64,000 bases of DNA, taken from contig DASWNP010000025.1 of assembly GCA_036399175.1 (NCBI GenBank), positions 1 to 64,000 of the forward strand, given 5' to 3'. Position 1 is the stretch's first letter. Every line of letters starts with the position of its first letter. Shown one piece after another: positions 33,601-41,666 of this stretch. Below the pieces are notes generated by a model. That model searched no databases. It saw nothing but the letters and a program-made list of their open reading frames with translations, and had not been told where the DNA came from. This stretch comes from DASWNP01 sp036399175 (lineage in GTDB: Bacteria; Acidobacteriota; Blastocatellia; Pyrinomonadales; Pyrinomonadaceae). A program made the position numbers and the translations under genes.

Positions 33601-34881
33601 ATCCGCTACACGACCGACGGGCGCGAGCCGACCGTCGATGACCCCTGGGAGCGTTCCGGCGTGATGGTGAAGGTTGACCGGAATATGACCATCAAGGCGA
33701 AGGCCTGGAGAGACGGCTGGACTTCGAGTCCGGTTTCAACCGCCGTCTACACTATCCTGAACCTGCCGCCGCCCGCCGACACGATTCACTTCTCATCCGC
33801 CGCTTACGAAGTCTCCGAAAGCGGCGGCTTCGCCACCATCAAAGTCATGCGCTCGAACGCCAAACCCACGCCGGCCTCTGTCCTGTATTCGACATCATAC
33901 ACAAGCCTCTTCACGGCTACGCCTTCGGTTGACTATACGCCCGTCAACGGCAGGCTCGACTTCGCGCCGGGCGAGACCTCGAAGAGCTTTCAGGTTCCCA
34001 TCATCGACGATGCTCTGATTGAAAATCACGAGACGCTCCAGGTCTCCCTCTCCTTCACTTCCGGCGCTGAGGTCACCAAACCTTTCGCCACTGTCATCAT
34101 CAAAGACAACGACGCGCCGACCGGCAACGCCCTCGACGACGCGGCCTTCTTCGTCCGCCAGCACTACACGGACTTTTTCAACCGCGAGCCCGACCAGGAT
34201 GGGCTCAACTTCTGGACGAACCAGATAACCGAGTGCGGCTCGAACACGGCCTGCATCGAGATACGGCGCATCAACGTCTCCGCAGCCTACTTCCGCTCGA
34301 TAGAATTTCAGGAGACAGGCTATCTCGTCTATCTCATCTACAAAACCGCCTACGGTCGCATCCCGCGCTACCATGAGTTCATGCCCGACATGCAAACGGT
34401 CGGTCGCGGCGTCGTCGTCGGGCAGTCCGGCTGGCAGTCGCAGCTTGAAAGCAACAAGCAGTTTTACGCCCTCACCTTCGCCATGAGGCCGGCCTTCATC
34501 GAGCGTTACCCCTCGAACATGCTTCCCGACGCCTTCGTCGATGCGCTCAACGCCAACACCGGCGGCACGCTCTCGCAAACCGAGCGCGACGAAATCATCA
34601 CAAAGCTCACGAACGGCACGCTGACGCGCTCGCAGGCGCTGCGCCGCGTAGCCGAAAACCCGGTGCTTCGCGCACGCGAAACCAACAACGCCTTCGTGCT
34701 CATGCAATACTTCGGCTATCTCAGGCGCAACCCCGACGACGCGCCCGACACAGACTTCTCCGGCTACAACTTCTGGCTCAAAAAGCTCAACGACTTCGGC
34801 GGCAACTACATCTCAGCCGAGATGGTCAAAGCCTTCATCACCTCCGGCGAGTACCGGCAGAGGTTCGCTCAGCAGCACTAA
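30658..34881 (+). CDS. Secreted subtilase (S8) with DUF11, chitobiase-C-like, Calx-beta and DUF4214 domains
   Basis: A 1407-residue exported serine protease. ATG 30658 begins an arginine-rich N-terminus and signal segment (MSTASQTNGRPVRRHRRRRR, then hydrophobic). A propeptide-like region precedes the catalytic domain: Asp in VVGVIDEGIDINHPDLH (about 203), His in HGTHVAGTIGA (about 267), Ser in NGTSMAAPHVSGAAAL (about 442). Then follow an FN3-like region (about 505-600), a beta-rich domain, a DUF11 domain (TKRATEVGTPGQQITYTLDV), a chitobiase/hexosaminidase-C-like domain (IRYTTDGREPTVDD), a Calx-beta domain (about 1040-1150) and a DUF4214 module (FFNREPDQDGLNFWTNQITECG to ITSGEYRQRF). The C-terminal half matches that of the TIGR03118 protein, suggesting shared localisation. 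Confidence 0.9.
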   Translation: MSTASQTNGRPVRRHRRRRRASSPLFSLLLILSTIVAASFVLPRAGAHMIGQQGAFASSVESKASGAEFVPGVVLVRFRKGAEALGAARKGEQQRVLALNEGEGGGREIRVVVERFDGSDLVEGLRLARVPAGDTLEAIEKLRERADVLYAEPNYVRRKDSTTPNDPRFPELWALRNAATPNSDIDAEAAWDTTTGSRSVVVGVIDEGIDINHPDLHANIWRNPGETAANGIDDDGNGYADDLNGWDFHHNDASVYDGASMGGSGDFHGTHVAGTIGAVGNNGVGVAGVNWQVSLMSLKILDDDAEAPSSVAVTVRAYNYAKQMRDLYLSSGGTRGANLRILNNSYGGGGRSQAEIEAIGALADAGILFVASAGNNARDNDRFPHYPSNYELPNVIAVASTGHSNSLSSHFSNYGKRTVHMAAPGENILSTLPEGQYGTMNGTSMAAPHVSGAAALLCAAHPNISLERLRAALIYSGEQFGAYNMTLGGKRLNALRALQNASETDSTPPSEPRNLRITSQDGMRLTLEWIAPGDDADSGRASLYEIRFSDTDPSVGSQFDAGRRLVAPLPESAGTLQSAVVRIPFRHPSGFVGIRALDNTGNKSSIAKLAISLDVKVADPYVVSQSGASALSTGGTPLGLVGDDKLQKDYPLPFTIPFFDGQSNTVTISTNGALYFASPPPQLPNGNGDDPFSSVDRLNSYATIAGLWDDLRTDRRPGDDIYVVRPDDDRIIFRWQAVTYDSLLADGTSRGENPVSFEIELRRDGTIIYRYGEGNRKLKPVVGLSGGEPDSYVVDSHTSESSLKDLTDAPTVTFTRREPGPSTAQADLYITKRATEVGTPGQQITYTLDVGNRGPLGTSNVVITDTLPEGTVFVSCSGYNCVAPAPGAHGTVTFTIANLPPSMVATNTIVVRVTTAPVGILKNTATVSSPRTDPNPSDNTATASTEIRQDMILPAPTFSVPGGTYDEPMFVQIHAADVSHTIRYTTDGREPTVDDPWERSGVMVKVDRNMTIKAKAWRDGWTSSPVSTAVYTILNLPPPADTIHFSSAAYEVSESGGFATIKVMRSNAKPTPASVLYSTSYTSLFTATPSVDYTPVNGRLDFAPGETSKSFQVPIIDDALIENHETLQVSLSFTSGAEVTKPFATVIIKDNDAPTGNALDDAAFFVRQHYTDFFNREPDQDGLNFWTNQITECGSNTACIEIRRINVSAAYFRSIEFQETGYLVYLIYKTAYGRIPRYHEFMPDMQTVGRGVVVGQSGWQSQLESNKQFYALTFAMRPAFIERYPSNMLPDAFVDALNANTGGTLSQTERDEIITKLTNGTLTRSQALRRVAENPVLRARETNNAFVLMQYFGYLRRNPDDAPDTDFSGYNFWLKKLNDFGGNYISAEMVKAFITSGEYRQRFAQQH

Positions 34882-34919
34882 AGCAGGCCGCTCTTCCAGT
34901 CTCGCTGCGGCACACGAAA

Positions 34920-34956
34920 AGAGCCGCGACGGCGCGTGAGTCGCCGTCGCGGCTCT
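34920..34956. terminator. Terminator-like hairpin after the large subtilase gene
   Basis: A perfect 15-bp stem (34920-34934 with 34942-34956) with a seven-base loop. The T-run (TTTT) is on the minus-strand side; on the plus strand CTCT follows. It most likely ends the subtilase transcript. Confidence 0.65.
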
Positions 34957-35037
34957 CTCTAAGCGCCGCTCAACCTCTCTCTTCAACGCTCGCCTGTATC
35001 TCTCTTCGCCAATCGTCGCCGGCGAGCCGCTCGGCTT

Positions 35038-35067
35038 TTGGGAATATCTCGATACTGCTGCTATGAT
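35038..35067 (+). promoter_or_regulatory. Promoter candidate for the DHH phosphoesterase gene
   Basis: TTGGGA (35038-35043) and TATGAT (35062-35067) are 18 bases apart and lie 43 bp upstream of the start codon. Confidence 0.5.
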
Positions 35068-35109
35068 GGCCTGTTTTTCATCAACCCGTTTTGTTCGCCG
35101 ACTGACTCG

Positions 35110-36072
35110 ATGAAACTTCGTCTTCTCTATCACGGCCATTGTTTCGACGGCGTGGCCTCCGCCGCTCTCTTCACCTGCTTCTATCGCCGGAGTGTGCGCG
35201 ACGACGCCGACGTGCAATACGCCGCGCTGCTGCATCGCCCCGGCTCCCTCTTCGATGAAGAGATGTTCGACGGCGACGAGAACGCCATCGTCGATTTCAA
35301 GTATTCGCCCTCCGAGCGCCTGACGTGGTGGTTCGATCATCACCAATCCGCTTTCCTGACGACTGATGACGAAGCCCATTTTCGCGCCGACCGTTCGGGC
35401 AAAAAATTCTGGGACGCCGAGAGCAAATCCTGTACGGAGTTCATCGCGCGCGTCGCCGAACAGCATTTCAACTTCCGCGACCCTCGCCTCGACCCGCTCG
35501 TTCACTGGGCGCACATTATCGACGGCGCGTTCTACGAATCGGCGGCGCAGGTCGTAGAGCTTCGAGCGCCCGCCCTACAACTCATGCAGGTCATCGAGAG
35601 CGTGCCCGAAGACGACTTCATCGAGCGGATAATCCGCGAGCTGACCGCGCGCACGCTCGATGAAGTGGCGAACGACTCGGAAGTGCAACGACGCTTCCAG
35701 CCCATCTACGAGCAGCATCTCAAAACCTTAGAGGCCATTCGGCGCAGGGCTTCTTACGCGCGCGGCGTCGTCAACTTCGACCTCGCCGACGAAGGCATCG
35801 AAGGCTTCAACAAGTTCATCCCCTACTACGTCCGCCCCGAAACCACTTACTCGGTCGCCGTCACGCGCGGGGCTAAGCGCACCAAAATCTCCGTCGGCTC
35901 GAACCCCTTCAGCCCGCGCCCGCGCCGACACAACATCGCCTCCATCTGCGAACGCTACGGCGGCGGCGGCCACGCCGTCGTCGGCGCGGTCTCGTTTGCG
36001 CCCGACGAAGTAGAGCGAGCGCGCCAGGCCGCACGCGAAATCGTCGCCGAGTTGTCGGAAGGCTACGAATGA
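35110..36072 (+). CDS. DHH/DHHA1-family phosphoesterase
   Basis: A 320-residue cytoplasmic phosphodiesterase related to NrnA-like oligoribonucleases and c-di-AMP/pAp hydrolases. It begins LRLLYHGHCFDGVASAALF (His-Cys-x-Asp metal-binding motif I; typical sequence is HxNxDxDA), has an aspartate in NAIVDFKYSP, the family motif WWFDHHQS near residues 79-86, an HIIDGA aspartate near 140, and the C-terminal DHHA1 signature YGGGGHAVVGA. Motif I, with C in place of N and an unusual HGHCFDG spacing, departs from NrnA, so the substrate is uncertain. Start set at ATG 35110, where the conserved sequence begins and with a promoter just upstream. A terminator hairpin follows. Confidence 0.85.
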   Translation: MKLRLLYHGHCFDGVASAALFTCFYRRSVRDDADVQYAALLHRPGSLFDEEMFDGDENAIVDFKYSPSERLTWWFDHHQSAFLTTDDEAHFRADRSGKKFWDAESKSCTEFIARVAEQHFNFRDPRLDPLVHWAHIIDGAFYESAAQVVELRAPALQLMQVIESVPEDDFIERIIRELTARTLDEVANDSEVQRRFQPIYEQHLKTLEAIRRRASYARGVVNFDLADEGIEGFNKFIPYYVRPETTYSVAVTRGAKRTKISVGSNPFSPRPRRHNIASICERYGGGGHAVVGAVSFAPDEVERARQAAREIVAELSEGYE

Positions 36073-36114
36073 AAGACGAAAGCGGCGGGTGACGAGTGAA
36101 AGACGAAAGCGGCG
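36071..36114 (+). repeat. Direct repeat of a 17-mer after the DHH gene
   Basis: GAAAGACGAAAGCGGCG occurs at 36071-36087 and 36098-36114; the first copy overlaps the stop codon of the DHH gene and the second runs into the terminator stem. Confidence 0.6.
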
Positions 36115-36142
36115 AGCAATTCGATGGAGAATTGCCCGCCGC
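36109..36142 (+). terminator. Terminator hairpin after the DHH gene
   Basis: Arms 36109-36122 and 36129-36142 pair over 14 bases with one mismatch, six-base loop, followed by TTCTTTTCC. Confidence 0.7.
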
Positions 36143-36150
36143 TTCTTTTC

Positions 36151-36188
36151 CTGCTGCTCGATTCTTTTCCTGCTGCTCGATTCTTTTC
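36151..36188. repeat. Perfect tandem 19-bp repeat
   Basis: CTGCTGCTCGATTCTTTTC is present twice in tandem (36151-36169, 36170-36188) between the terminator and the end of the convergent pepP gene. Confidence 0.7.
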
Positions 36189-36203
36189 CCGTCGCTCTCT
36201 TCT

Positions 36204-37502
36204 TTAACGCCGCGCGGTCAGTTCTTCTATCTCTTCAATCTGCTTAGGGGCTTTGTCGGTCAACACCAGATGACCTTCGGGCGTGACGAGCAAGTCGTCT
36301 TCGATGCGGACGCCGATGCCTCTGTACTTGTCGGGCACGCCTTCGGCGTCCGTTGCGATGTAGAGGCCGGGCTCGATAGTCGTCACCATTCCGGCGGCGA
36401 GCGGGCGGGGCTGACCTTCGAGCTGGTAGAGGCCAACGTCGTGCACGTCCATGCCGAGATAGTGGCCGAGCCGGTGCATGTAGAAGCGTTTGTAAGTCTC
36501 TTCCTCGATGAGCTTCGCCGCGTCGCCTTCGAGCAAGGCCAGACTGAGCATCCCTTCGACGAGGATTTCCACCGACCGTTTGTGCAGCTCGTCCAGAGTG
36601 ACGCCGGGCTTGACCATTCGGATGCACTCCTGCTGCGCCGCGAGGACGAGGCTATAGACATCGCGCTGTGCGGGCGTGAACCGACCGGAGACGGGGAAAG
36701 TTCGAGTGATGTCGGCGGCGTAGCCAGCGTATTCCGCGCCCGCGTCGATGAGCAGCAGCTCGCCTTCGTTCAAGGCCGCATCGTTGTTGACGTAGTGAAG
36801 AATGGTTGCGTTTGCGCCGCCGCCGACGATGGTCGAGTAGGCGGGCGCGGACGCGCCGTTGCGGCGGAAGATGTACTCGATGAGAGCCTCTATCTCGTAC
36901 TCTTTCATGCCGGGACGCGCCTCGCGCATGGCCTCGCGGTGCGCTTCGGCGCTGATGTCGGCGGCGCGCTGCATGAGCGCGATTTCGTCTTCGGTTTTGA
37001 AGAGGCGCATCTCGTGGAGAATCACGCCGGGGTCGGTGACGGACTGCGGCGTGGGCGCGGCGCGCTGCCCACGCAGGCGCATGTGTCGAAGCTGTTTGAC
37101 GATTATCTCGTCAAGCTCGGCGTCCGAGCCGAGGCGGTAATAGAGATTGCGCGCGCCTCCGATGAGTTCGCCGAGCTTTTCGGGAAACTCGCCGATGTTG
37201 AAGGCGGCATCCGCGCCGTACTCGCTTTTCGCGCCTTCGACGCCGGCGCGCCGACCGTTCCAAACCTCGCGTTCGGGGTCGCGCGGGCGCACGAACAGAG
37301 TGTAGCGATGCTCCTCGTGCGAGGGCGCGACGACGGCGATTGCTTCAGGCTCGTTGAAGCCGGTCAGGTAGAAGAAGTCGGAGTCCTGACGAAAACGGTA
37401 TTCGGTGTCGTGCGAGCGCGTCGCCTCGCGCGCGCTCGAAATGATGGCGACGGAGTTCTCTTCCATCCGGCTCATAAACTCCGTAAGCTGCCTTCGTATC
37501 AT
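36204..37502 (-). CDS. pepP: Xaa-Pro aminopeptidase (M24B)
   Basis: A 432-residue dinuclear metal peptidase that removes N-terminal residues preceding proline. The N-terminal AMP_N domain has FRQDSDFFYLTGFNEPEAIAV. The catalytic pita-bread domain shows the metal ligands: Asp in LLLIDAGAEYAGYAADITRTFPV (two aspartates), His in FYMHRLGHYLGMDVHDVG, Glu in VTTIEPGLYI, and the final Glu in GIGVRIEDDLLVT. Length is normal for PepP. ATG 37502 has GAGAGGGAA-type purines upstream. It is convergent with the DHH gene and divergent from the aldehyde dehydrogenase gene. Confidence 0.95.
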   Translation of the reverse strand: MIRRQLTEFMSRMEENSVAIISSAREATRSHDTEYRFRQDSDFFYLTGFNEPEAIAVVAPSHEEHRYTLFVRPRDPEREVWNGRRAGVEGAKSEYGADAAFNIGEFPEKLGELIGGARNLYYRLGSDAELDEIIVKQLRHMRLRGQRAAPTPQSVTDPGVILHEMRLFKTEDEIALMQRAADISAEAHREAMREARPGMKEYEIEALIEYIFRRNGASAPAYSTIVGGGANATILHYVNNDAALNEGELLLIDAGAEYAGYAADITRTFPVSGRFTPAQRDVYSLVLAAQQECIRMVKPGVTLDELHKRSVEILVEGMLSLALLEGDAAKLIEEETYKRFYMHRLGHYLGMDVHDVGLYQLEGQPRPLAAGMVTTIEPGLYIATDAEGVPDKYRGIGVRIEDDLLVTPEGHLVLTDKAPKQIEEIEELTARR

Positions 37503-37731
37503 TCCCTCTCCCCTCTATCTCGACAGGGCGGCTCGCCGCCCTCTCTCCCTCTCGATTGATTGTAACCGACCGGAGCCATCGATGCGAAAACAGACTCGAC
37601 GAGCCCCTTTCGAGGGCTCGTCGGACGGTTCTATTTATCCGACCGAAATTTGCTCTGAAGCTTCCAAACGCCTCGCTTTCGCGCGATAATCCGCGCCAGT
37701 GAGACTGTAGAGACGAAGGCGGAAGTTTTCC

Positions 37732-39330
37732 ATGACGACCGAAGTTTTGCACGAAGCGACGACTGAGAAACACTCGCGCGAAATCCTTTCGCGCGACCCG
37801 GCGACGGGCGAAGAGCTTGGGCGCGTTCGGCTCTGTTCGGCAGAGGACGTGAGGGGTGCGCTCGCACGCGCGCGTGCGGCGCAGAAGCAGTGGGGCGCTC
37901 TCTCTTACGCCGAGCGCGGGCGAGTGGTGATGCGCGCGCGCGCGATTGTGCTCGAAGAGTTGGACGCGATTGCCGAGCTTATCGCGCGCGAGTCGGGGAA
38001 GCCCGTGGCCGAAGCCATCTCGATGGAACTGACGCCGACGCTCGACCTGATGCAGTTCTTCGCGCGAAGAACTGCGCGGCTGCTGCGCGACGAGAAAATT
38101 GACATCGGCCTCTACGGTCTCTTGGGTCGCACCTCGCGCATACACTATCGCCCGCACGGCGTCGTCGGCATCATCTCGCCCTGGAACTTCCCCTGGGCGA
38201 CACCGCTCGGCGAAGTCGTGATGGCGCTGATGGCCGGAAACGCCGTCGTCCTCAAGCCGAGCGAGCTGACGCCTCTGGTCGGCCTGAAAATCGGCGAGGT
38301 CTTCCGCCGCGCCGGACTCGCCGAAGGACTTCTGGAGATTGTCACCGGCGACGGCTCGACGGGCGCGGCGCTCGTCGAGGCGGGCGTCGATAAGATTATG
38401 TTCACGGGGAGCGTCGAGACGGGTAGGCGCGTGGCCGAAGCGGCGGCGCGAAGGCTTACGCCCGTCGTGCTTGAGCTTGGCGGCAAAGACCCGATGATTG
38501 TCTTCGAGGATTCGGATTTGGAAGCGGCGGCGCGCGCAGCCGTCTGGGGCGCGTTCGCCAACTCCGGGCAGGCGTGCGCCTCGGTCGAGCGCTGCTACGT
38601 GCAGGAAGGGGTGGCAGAAGATTTCAGCGCACGCGTCGTCGCCATAACGCGCACGCTCCGGCAGGACGCGGGCACGCGCGAAGATGTAGACATCGGCTCG
38701 ATGTCCTCCGAGCGACAGCTACGCATCGTCGAAGAGCATTTGAGCGATGCGGTCGAGCGCGGCGCGCGTGTGCTCACAGGCGGCGCGCGTGCGAGCGCGG
38801 GCTCGCTCGCCGCCGGACACTTTCACGAGCCGACCGTGCTCGACGGCGTCAATCACACCATGACCGTCATGCGCGAAGAGACCTTCGGGCCTGTCCTTCC
38901 CCTGATGACTTTCCGAACGGAAGAGGAAGCAGTCCGCCTCGCCAACGACAGCCCCTTCGGACTGACGGCGAGCGTCTGGACGAAAGACCTCCGGCGCGGG
39001 CTCCGGCTTGCCCGGCGCATCGAAGCCGGGACGGTGATGGTCAACGAAGTGCTCTACACGCACGGCATCGCGCAGACGCCCTGGGGCGGCCTCAAACACA
39101 GCGGCATGGGCAGGACTCACGGACGACTCGGCCTGCTCGAAATGGTCGTCCCGCAGCACATCCACGTCAACCGCCTCGCGCGCTTCCGAGACCTCTGGTG
39201 GTTCAACTACACGCCCCAGGCACACACACTCTTTCGCGGCCTCGCCCGGCGCTTCTCCACCGGCTCGCTCCTCCAAACCCTCCGCCTCTCGCCCCAGATG
39301 CTCAAGCGTTTAAGGGAGCGTCGGAAATAG
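37732..39330 (+). CDS. NAD(P)-dependent aldehyde dehydrogenase
   Basis: A 532-residue aldehyde dehydrogenase superfamily member that oxidises an aldehyde to the acid. Motifs: GVVGIISPWNFPWATPLGEVVMALMAGNAVVLKPSELTP in the cofactor domain (quoted in part), FTGSVETGRRVAEAAA, the general-base glutamate in VVLELGGKDPMIVF near residue 247, and the nucleophile in FANSGQACASVERCYV near 281. The C-terminus has TPWGGLKHSGMGRTHGRLGLLEMV and then about 60 extra residues, so it resembles the succinate-semialdehyde or coniferyl/long-chain aldehyde dehydrogenase groups with an extended tail. The real substrate is not clear from context, as no pathway partners are adjacent. Confidence 0.9.
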   Translation: MTTEVLHEATTEKHSREILSRDPATGEELGRVRLCSAEDVRGALARARAAQKQWGALSYAERGRVVMRARAIVLEELDAIAELIARESGKPVAEAISMELTPTLDLMQFFARRTARLLRDEKIDIGLYGLLGRTSRIHYRPHGVVGIISPWNFPWATPLGEVVMALMAGNAVVLKPSELTPLVGLKIGEVFRRAGLAEGLLEIVTGDGSTGAALVEAGVDKIMFTGSVETGRRVAEAAARRLTPVVLELGGKDPMIVFEDSDLEAAARAAVWGAFANSGQACASVERCYVQEGVAEDFSARVVAITRTLRQDAGTREDVDIGSMSSERQLRIVEEHLSDAVERGARVLTGGARASAGSLAAGHFHEPTVLDGVNHTMTVMREETFGPVLPLMTFRTEEEAVRLANDSPFGLTASVWTKDLRRGLRLARRIEAGTVMVNEVLYTHGIAQTPWGGLKHSGMGRTHGRLGLLEMVVPQHIHVNRLARFRDLWWFNYTPQAHTLFRGLARRFSTGSLLQTLRLSPQMLKRLRERRK

Positions 39331-39829
39331 AAACTACGCCCTGTTGATTGCGCACTCGGCGAGGAATTTACCGCAGAGGAACACAGAGAGAGACGCGGGA
39401 GGACGCCGAAGTCTTCTCTCTCTTTCTCTGCGCCTTCTACGTTCTCCGCGTTAATAACCGACGCGCCCGACGCTCAATTCTTCACGAACAGAGCCAGCCC
39501 GCTCAAACCCCCTCTTGGCGGTTTGCACATTTTGGGAAACGTGCTATATTGCCGTTCCCCCAAGCGCAGAAATTCATTCCAGAGCAGTGCCTCTTGCCCT
39601 CGCTCCTTTAAACATAGTGGCTTCGTCGGCAGGCCAGGCCGTCCGAGACATCCTCTCAAAGTCTCACGCGCCGTGTTAGTGCCTGTCGTCTTCACCGTAT
39701 CACGAAGGTCAGCCGAAGTGTGCTTTCCTGACATCAGTCCAGCTATGTGCAGCCGAGGCGCTCGTGCGGGCGCGCCCCCCTTTGTTGCCGAAATCCCACC
39801 ATCCCACCTAACTATTCAGGAGATTTTCG
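39331..39829. other. 499-bp intergenic region before the small subtilase gene
   Basis: The first 125 bp contain a degenerate inverted repeat of CGCAGAGG-type units, listed separately. The rest includes a less GC-rich promoter-like stretch around 39520-39560 (TTTGCACATTTTGGGAAACG, GCTATATT) that would fit a promoter for the rightward secreted protease. I see no supported gene. Confidence 0.4.
39367..39456. repeat. Degenerate inverted repeat, CGCAGAGG theme
   Basis: Left part (39367-39405) is a run of ACCGCAGAGG/ACGCGGGAGG-like units; right part (39420-39456) reads as the complement (CTCTGCGCC, CTCCGCGTT). The pairing is imperfect, but the construction matches the other tandem-unit palindromes of the window. 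Confidence 0.5.
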
Positions 39830-41362
39830 ATGAAGAAATTTATGCTTTTACTGGCGGCGATAACGCTCGCAGCCGCCGCCCTCGCCTCCAACAGTGTCAG
39901 CGGTCAGAATTCAGAAAAGGGTAAGCTTCACAGAAAGGCACGCGCGGTTGCCAACCAGTACATCGTCGTGCTCGAAGACTGGGCCGCCGAGCCCAAGGGC
40001 GAAAACTCTTTCGTGCCCTTCGTCGCCGCAGATTTGGCCGCCGCGCATGGCGGTCGCGTCGATAAGCTTTACCAGCACGCCCTGCTCGGCTTCTCCGTCA
40101 AGATGTCGGAAGAGGCTGCTATCGCTCTCAGCCGTGACCCGCGCGTCGCCTACGTCGAAGAGGACGGCGTCGTCACGGCTTCGACGACGCAGAGCAATCC
40201 GCCCTGGGGTCTCGACCGCATCGACCAGCGCGACCGCCCGCTCAACTCGCAGTATAACTACACACCGACCGGCGCGGGCGTCCACGTCTACGTCATCGAC
40301 ACCGGCATTCGCACAACTCACGCGCAGTTCGGCGGACGCGCCAACAAGGTTTTCGACTCCATCGGCGACGGACAGGGCGGTAACGATTGCAACGGACACG
40401 GCACACACGTCGCGGGCACGGTCGGCGGCTCGACTTACGGCGTCGCCAAAGGCGTCTCGCTTCATGCCGTGCGCGTGCTCGACTGCGCGGGCAACGGCAC
40501 TGACTCGACCGTCATACAGGGCGTCGATTGGGTGACGGCCAACCGCATCACTCCGGCTGTCGCCAACATGAGCCTCGGCGGCGGAGCATCCTCCGCGCTC
40601 GACACGGCCGTTCAGAACTCCATCAACGCGGGCGTCACCTACGCCGTCGCCGCCGGAAACGACTACGGTCAGAACGCCTGCAACTATTCGCCCGCGCGCG
40701 TGGCCGCAGCCATCACCGTCGGCTCCACCACCTCGACCGATGCCAAGTCCGACTTCTCTAACATCGGTTCGTGCCTCGATATCTTCGCGCCCGGCTCAAG
40801 CATTCTCTCGGCCTGGTACACTTCCGACACGGCGACTAACACCATCAGCGGCACTTCGATGGCGACGCCGCACGTCGCGGGCGTGGCCGCGCTCTACCTG
40901 CAAAACAATCCGAGCGCCACGCCCGCCACAGTCGCCAGTCAAATCATCAACACCTCATCGACGGGCAAGCTCACCGGCATCGGCACGGGCTCGCCCAACC
41001 GCCTGCTCTACTCGCTTCTGACCACCGGCGGAGGCGGCACGACCGCGCCCTGCACAAACTGCACGCTCTACACCGGCACGCTCTCCGGCACGGGCGACTA
41101 CGACATCCACCCGAACGGAACTTACTACTACAGCAGCGTCTCCGGCTATCACAGAGGATGGTTGAGAGGCCCCTCCTCCGGCGCTGACTTCGACCTCTAC
41201 TTGCAGAAGTGGAACGGCTCGGCCTGGGTCATCGTCGCACGCGGAGAGACTGCCACCTCCAACGAAGATGTGGTCTACAACGGCACGGCCGGCTACTACC
41301 AATGGGAGGTCTACTCCTACAGCGGCAGCGGCAGCTACAACTTCTGGATTCAAAAACCCTGA
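39830..41362 (+). CDS. Secreted subtilisin/proteinase K-like protease with C-terminal PPC-like domain
   Basis: A 510-residue exported serine protease. ATG 39830 follows AGGAG and a signal peptide (MKKFMLLLAAITLAAAALA). An I9-type propeptide (about 35-120; QYIVVLEDWA ... VAYVEEDGVV) precedes the catalytic domain: Asp in VHVYVIDTGIRTTHAQF (about 156), His in NGHGTHVAGTVGG (about 190), Ser in SGTSMATPHVAGVAALY (about 344). The sequence WGLDRIDQRDRPLN and the cysteine pattern are proteinase K-like. The last 110 residues after a TGGGG linker (SGTGDYDIHPNGTYYYSS ... YNFWIQKP) form a beta-rich pre-peptidase C-terminal (PPC) type domain that is usually removed on maturation. A strong terminator follows. 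Confidence 0.95.
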   Translation: MKKFMLLLAAITLAAAALASNSVSGQNSEKGKLHRKARAVANQYIVVLEDWAAEPKGENSFVPFVAADLAAAHGGRVDKLYQHALLGFSVKMSEEAAIALSRDPRVAYVEEDGVVTASTTQSNPPWGLDRIDQRDRPLNSQYNYTPTGAGVHVYVIDTGIRTTHAQFGGRANKVFDSIGDGQGGNDCNGHGTHVAGTVGGSTYGVAKGVSLHAVRVLDCAGNGTDSTVIQGVDWVTANRITPAVANMSLGGGASSALDTAVQNSINAGVTYAVAAGNDYGQNACNYSPARVAAAITVGSTTSTDAKSDFSNIGSCLDIFAPGSSILSAWYTSDTATNTISGTSMATPHVAGVAALYLQNNPSATPATVASQIINTSSTGKLTGIGTGSPNRLLYSLLTTGGGGTTAPCTNCTLYTGTLSGTGDYDIHPNGTYYYSSVSGYHRGWLRGPSSGADFDLYLQKWNGSAWVIVARGETATSNEDVVYNGTAGYYQWEVYSYSGSGSYNFWIQKP

Positions 41363-41428
41363 CGCCGGAAATTCAGGAGCGAATCTAAGAAGCATCAACC
41401 GCGCCTCCTGAGAGGCGCGAGACACAAA

Positions 41429-41459
41429 GGGGCGGCGCAAACGTCATTTGCGCCGCCCC
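41429..41459 (+). terminator. Terminator of the secreted protease gene
   Basis: A perfect 13-bp stem (41429-41441 with 41447-41459) with a five-base loop, followed by CCTTCGTCT. A smaller GC hairpin precedes it at 41401-41418. Confidence 0.7.
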
Positions 41460-41490
41460 CCTTCGTCTCTAAAATAAGGTCGTTCTACAG

Positions 41491-41579
41491 AGACGATAGA
41501 CGAGCGACGATACACGCAGACTCTCAAGGCACTAAGCGCAGAGTCAGTCGTTTATCGTCGATTGTCCATCGTCCGTTCT
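41491..41579. repeat. Inverted repeat, GACGATAGACGA theme
   Basis: Left arm 41491-41516 is made of GACGATAGACGAGCGACGAT-like units; right arm 41547-41579 is a degenerate complement (TTATCGTCG, CCATCGTCC). Same construction as the other palindromes, with a different unit. Confidence 0.55.
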
Positions 41580-41581
41580 TC

Positions 41582-41611
41582 TGGACAGGCGCGGCGGGCG
41601 TGTGCCACAAT
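41582..41611 (+). promoter_or_regulatory. Promoter candidate for the 90-residue protein
   Basis: TGGACA (41582-41587) and CACAAT (41606-41611) are 18 bases apart, 56 bp upstream of the start codon. Confidence 0.4.
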
Positions 41612-41666
41612 CGCGGGCAATCCATTTCAGCACGAATCAGAATAAAAAGCCGGAGAGGAAATTCGT

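Noticed and set aside
34920..34956. The subtilase hairpin as a toxin-antitoxin or sRNA locus
   Set aside because: A simple perfect stem next to a stop codon is adequately explained as a terminator; no small gene or promoter is visible.
36204..37502. The overlapping 487-codon plus-strand frame (36096-37559)
   Set aside because: PepP metal-ligand motifs are complete on the minus strand, and the plus-strand translation is a shadow.
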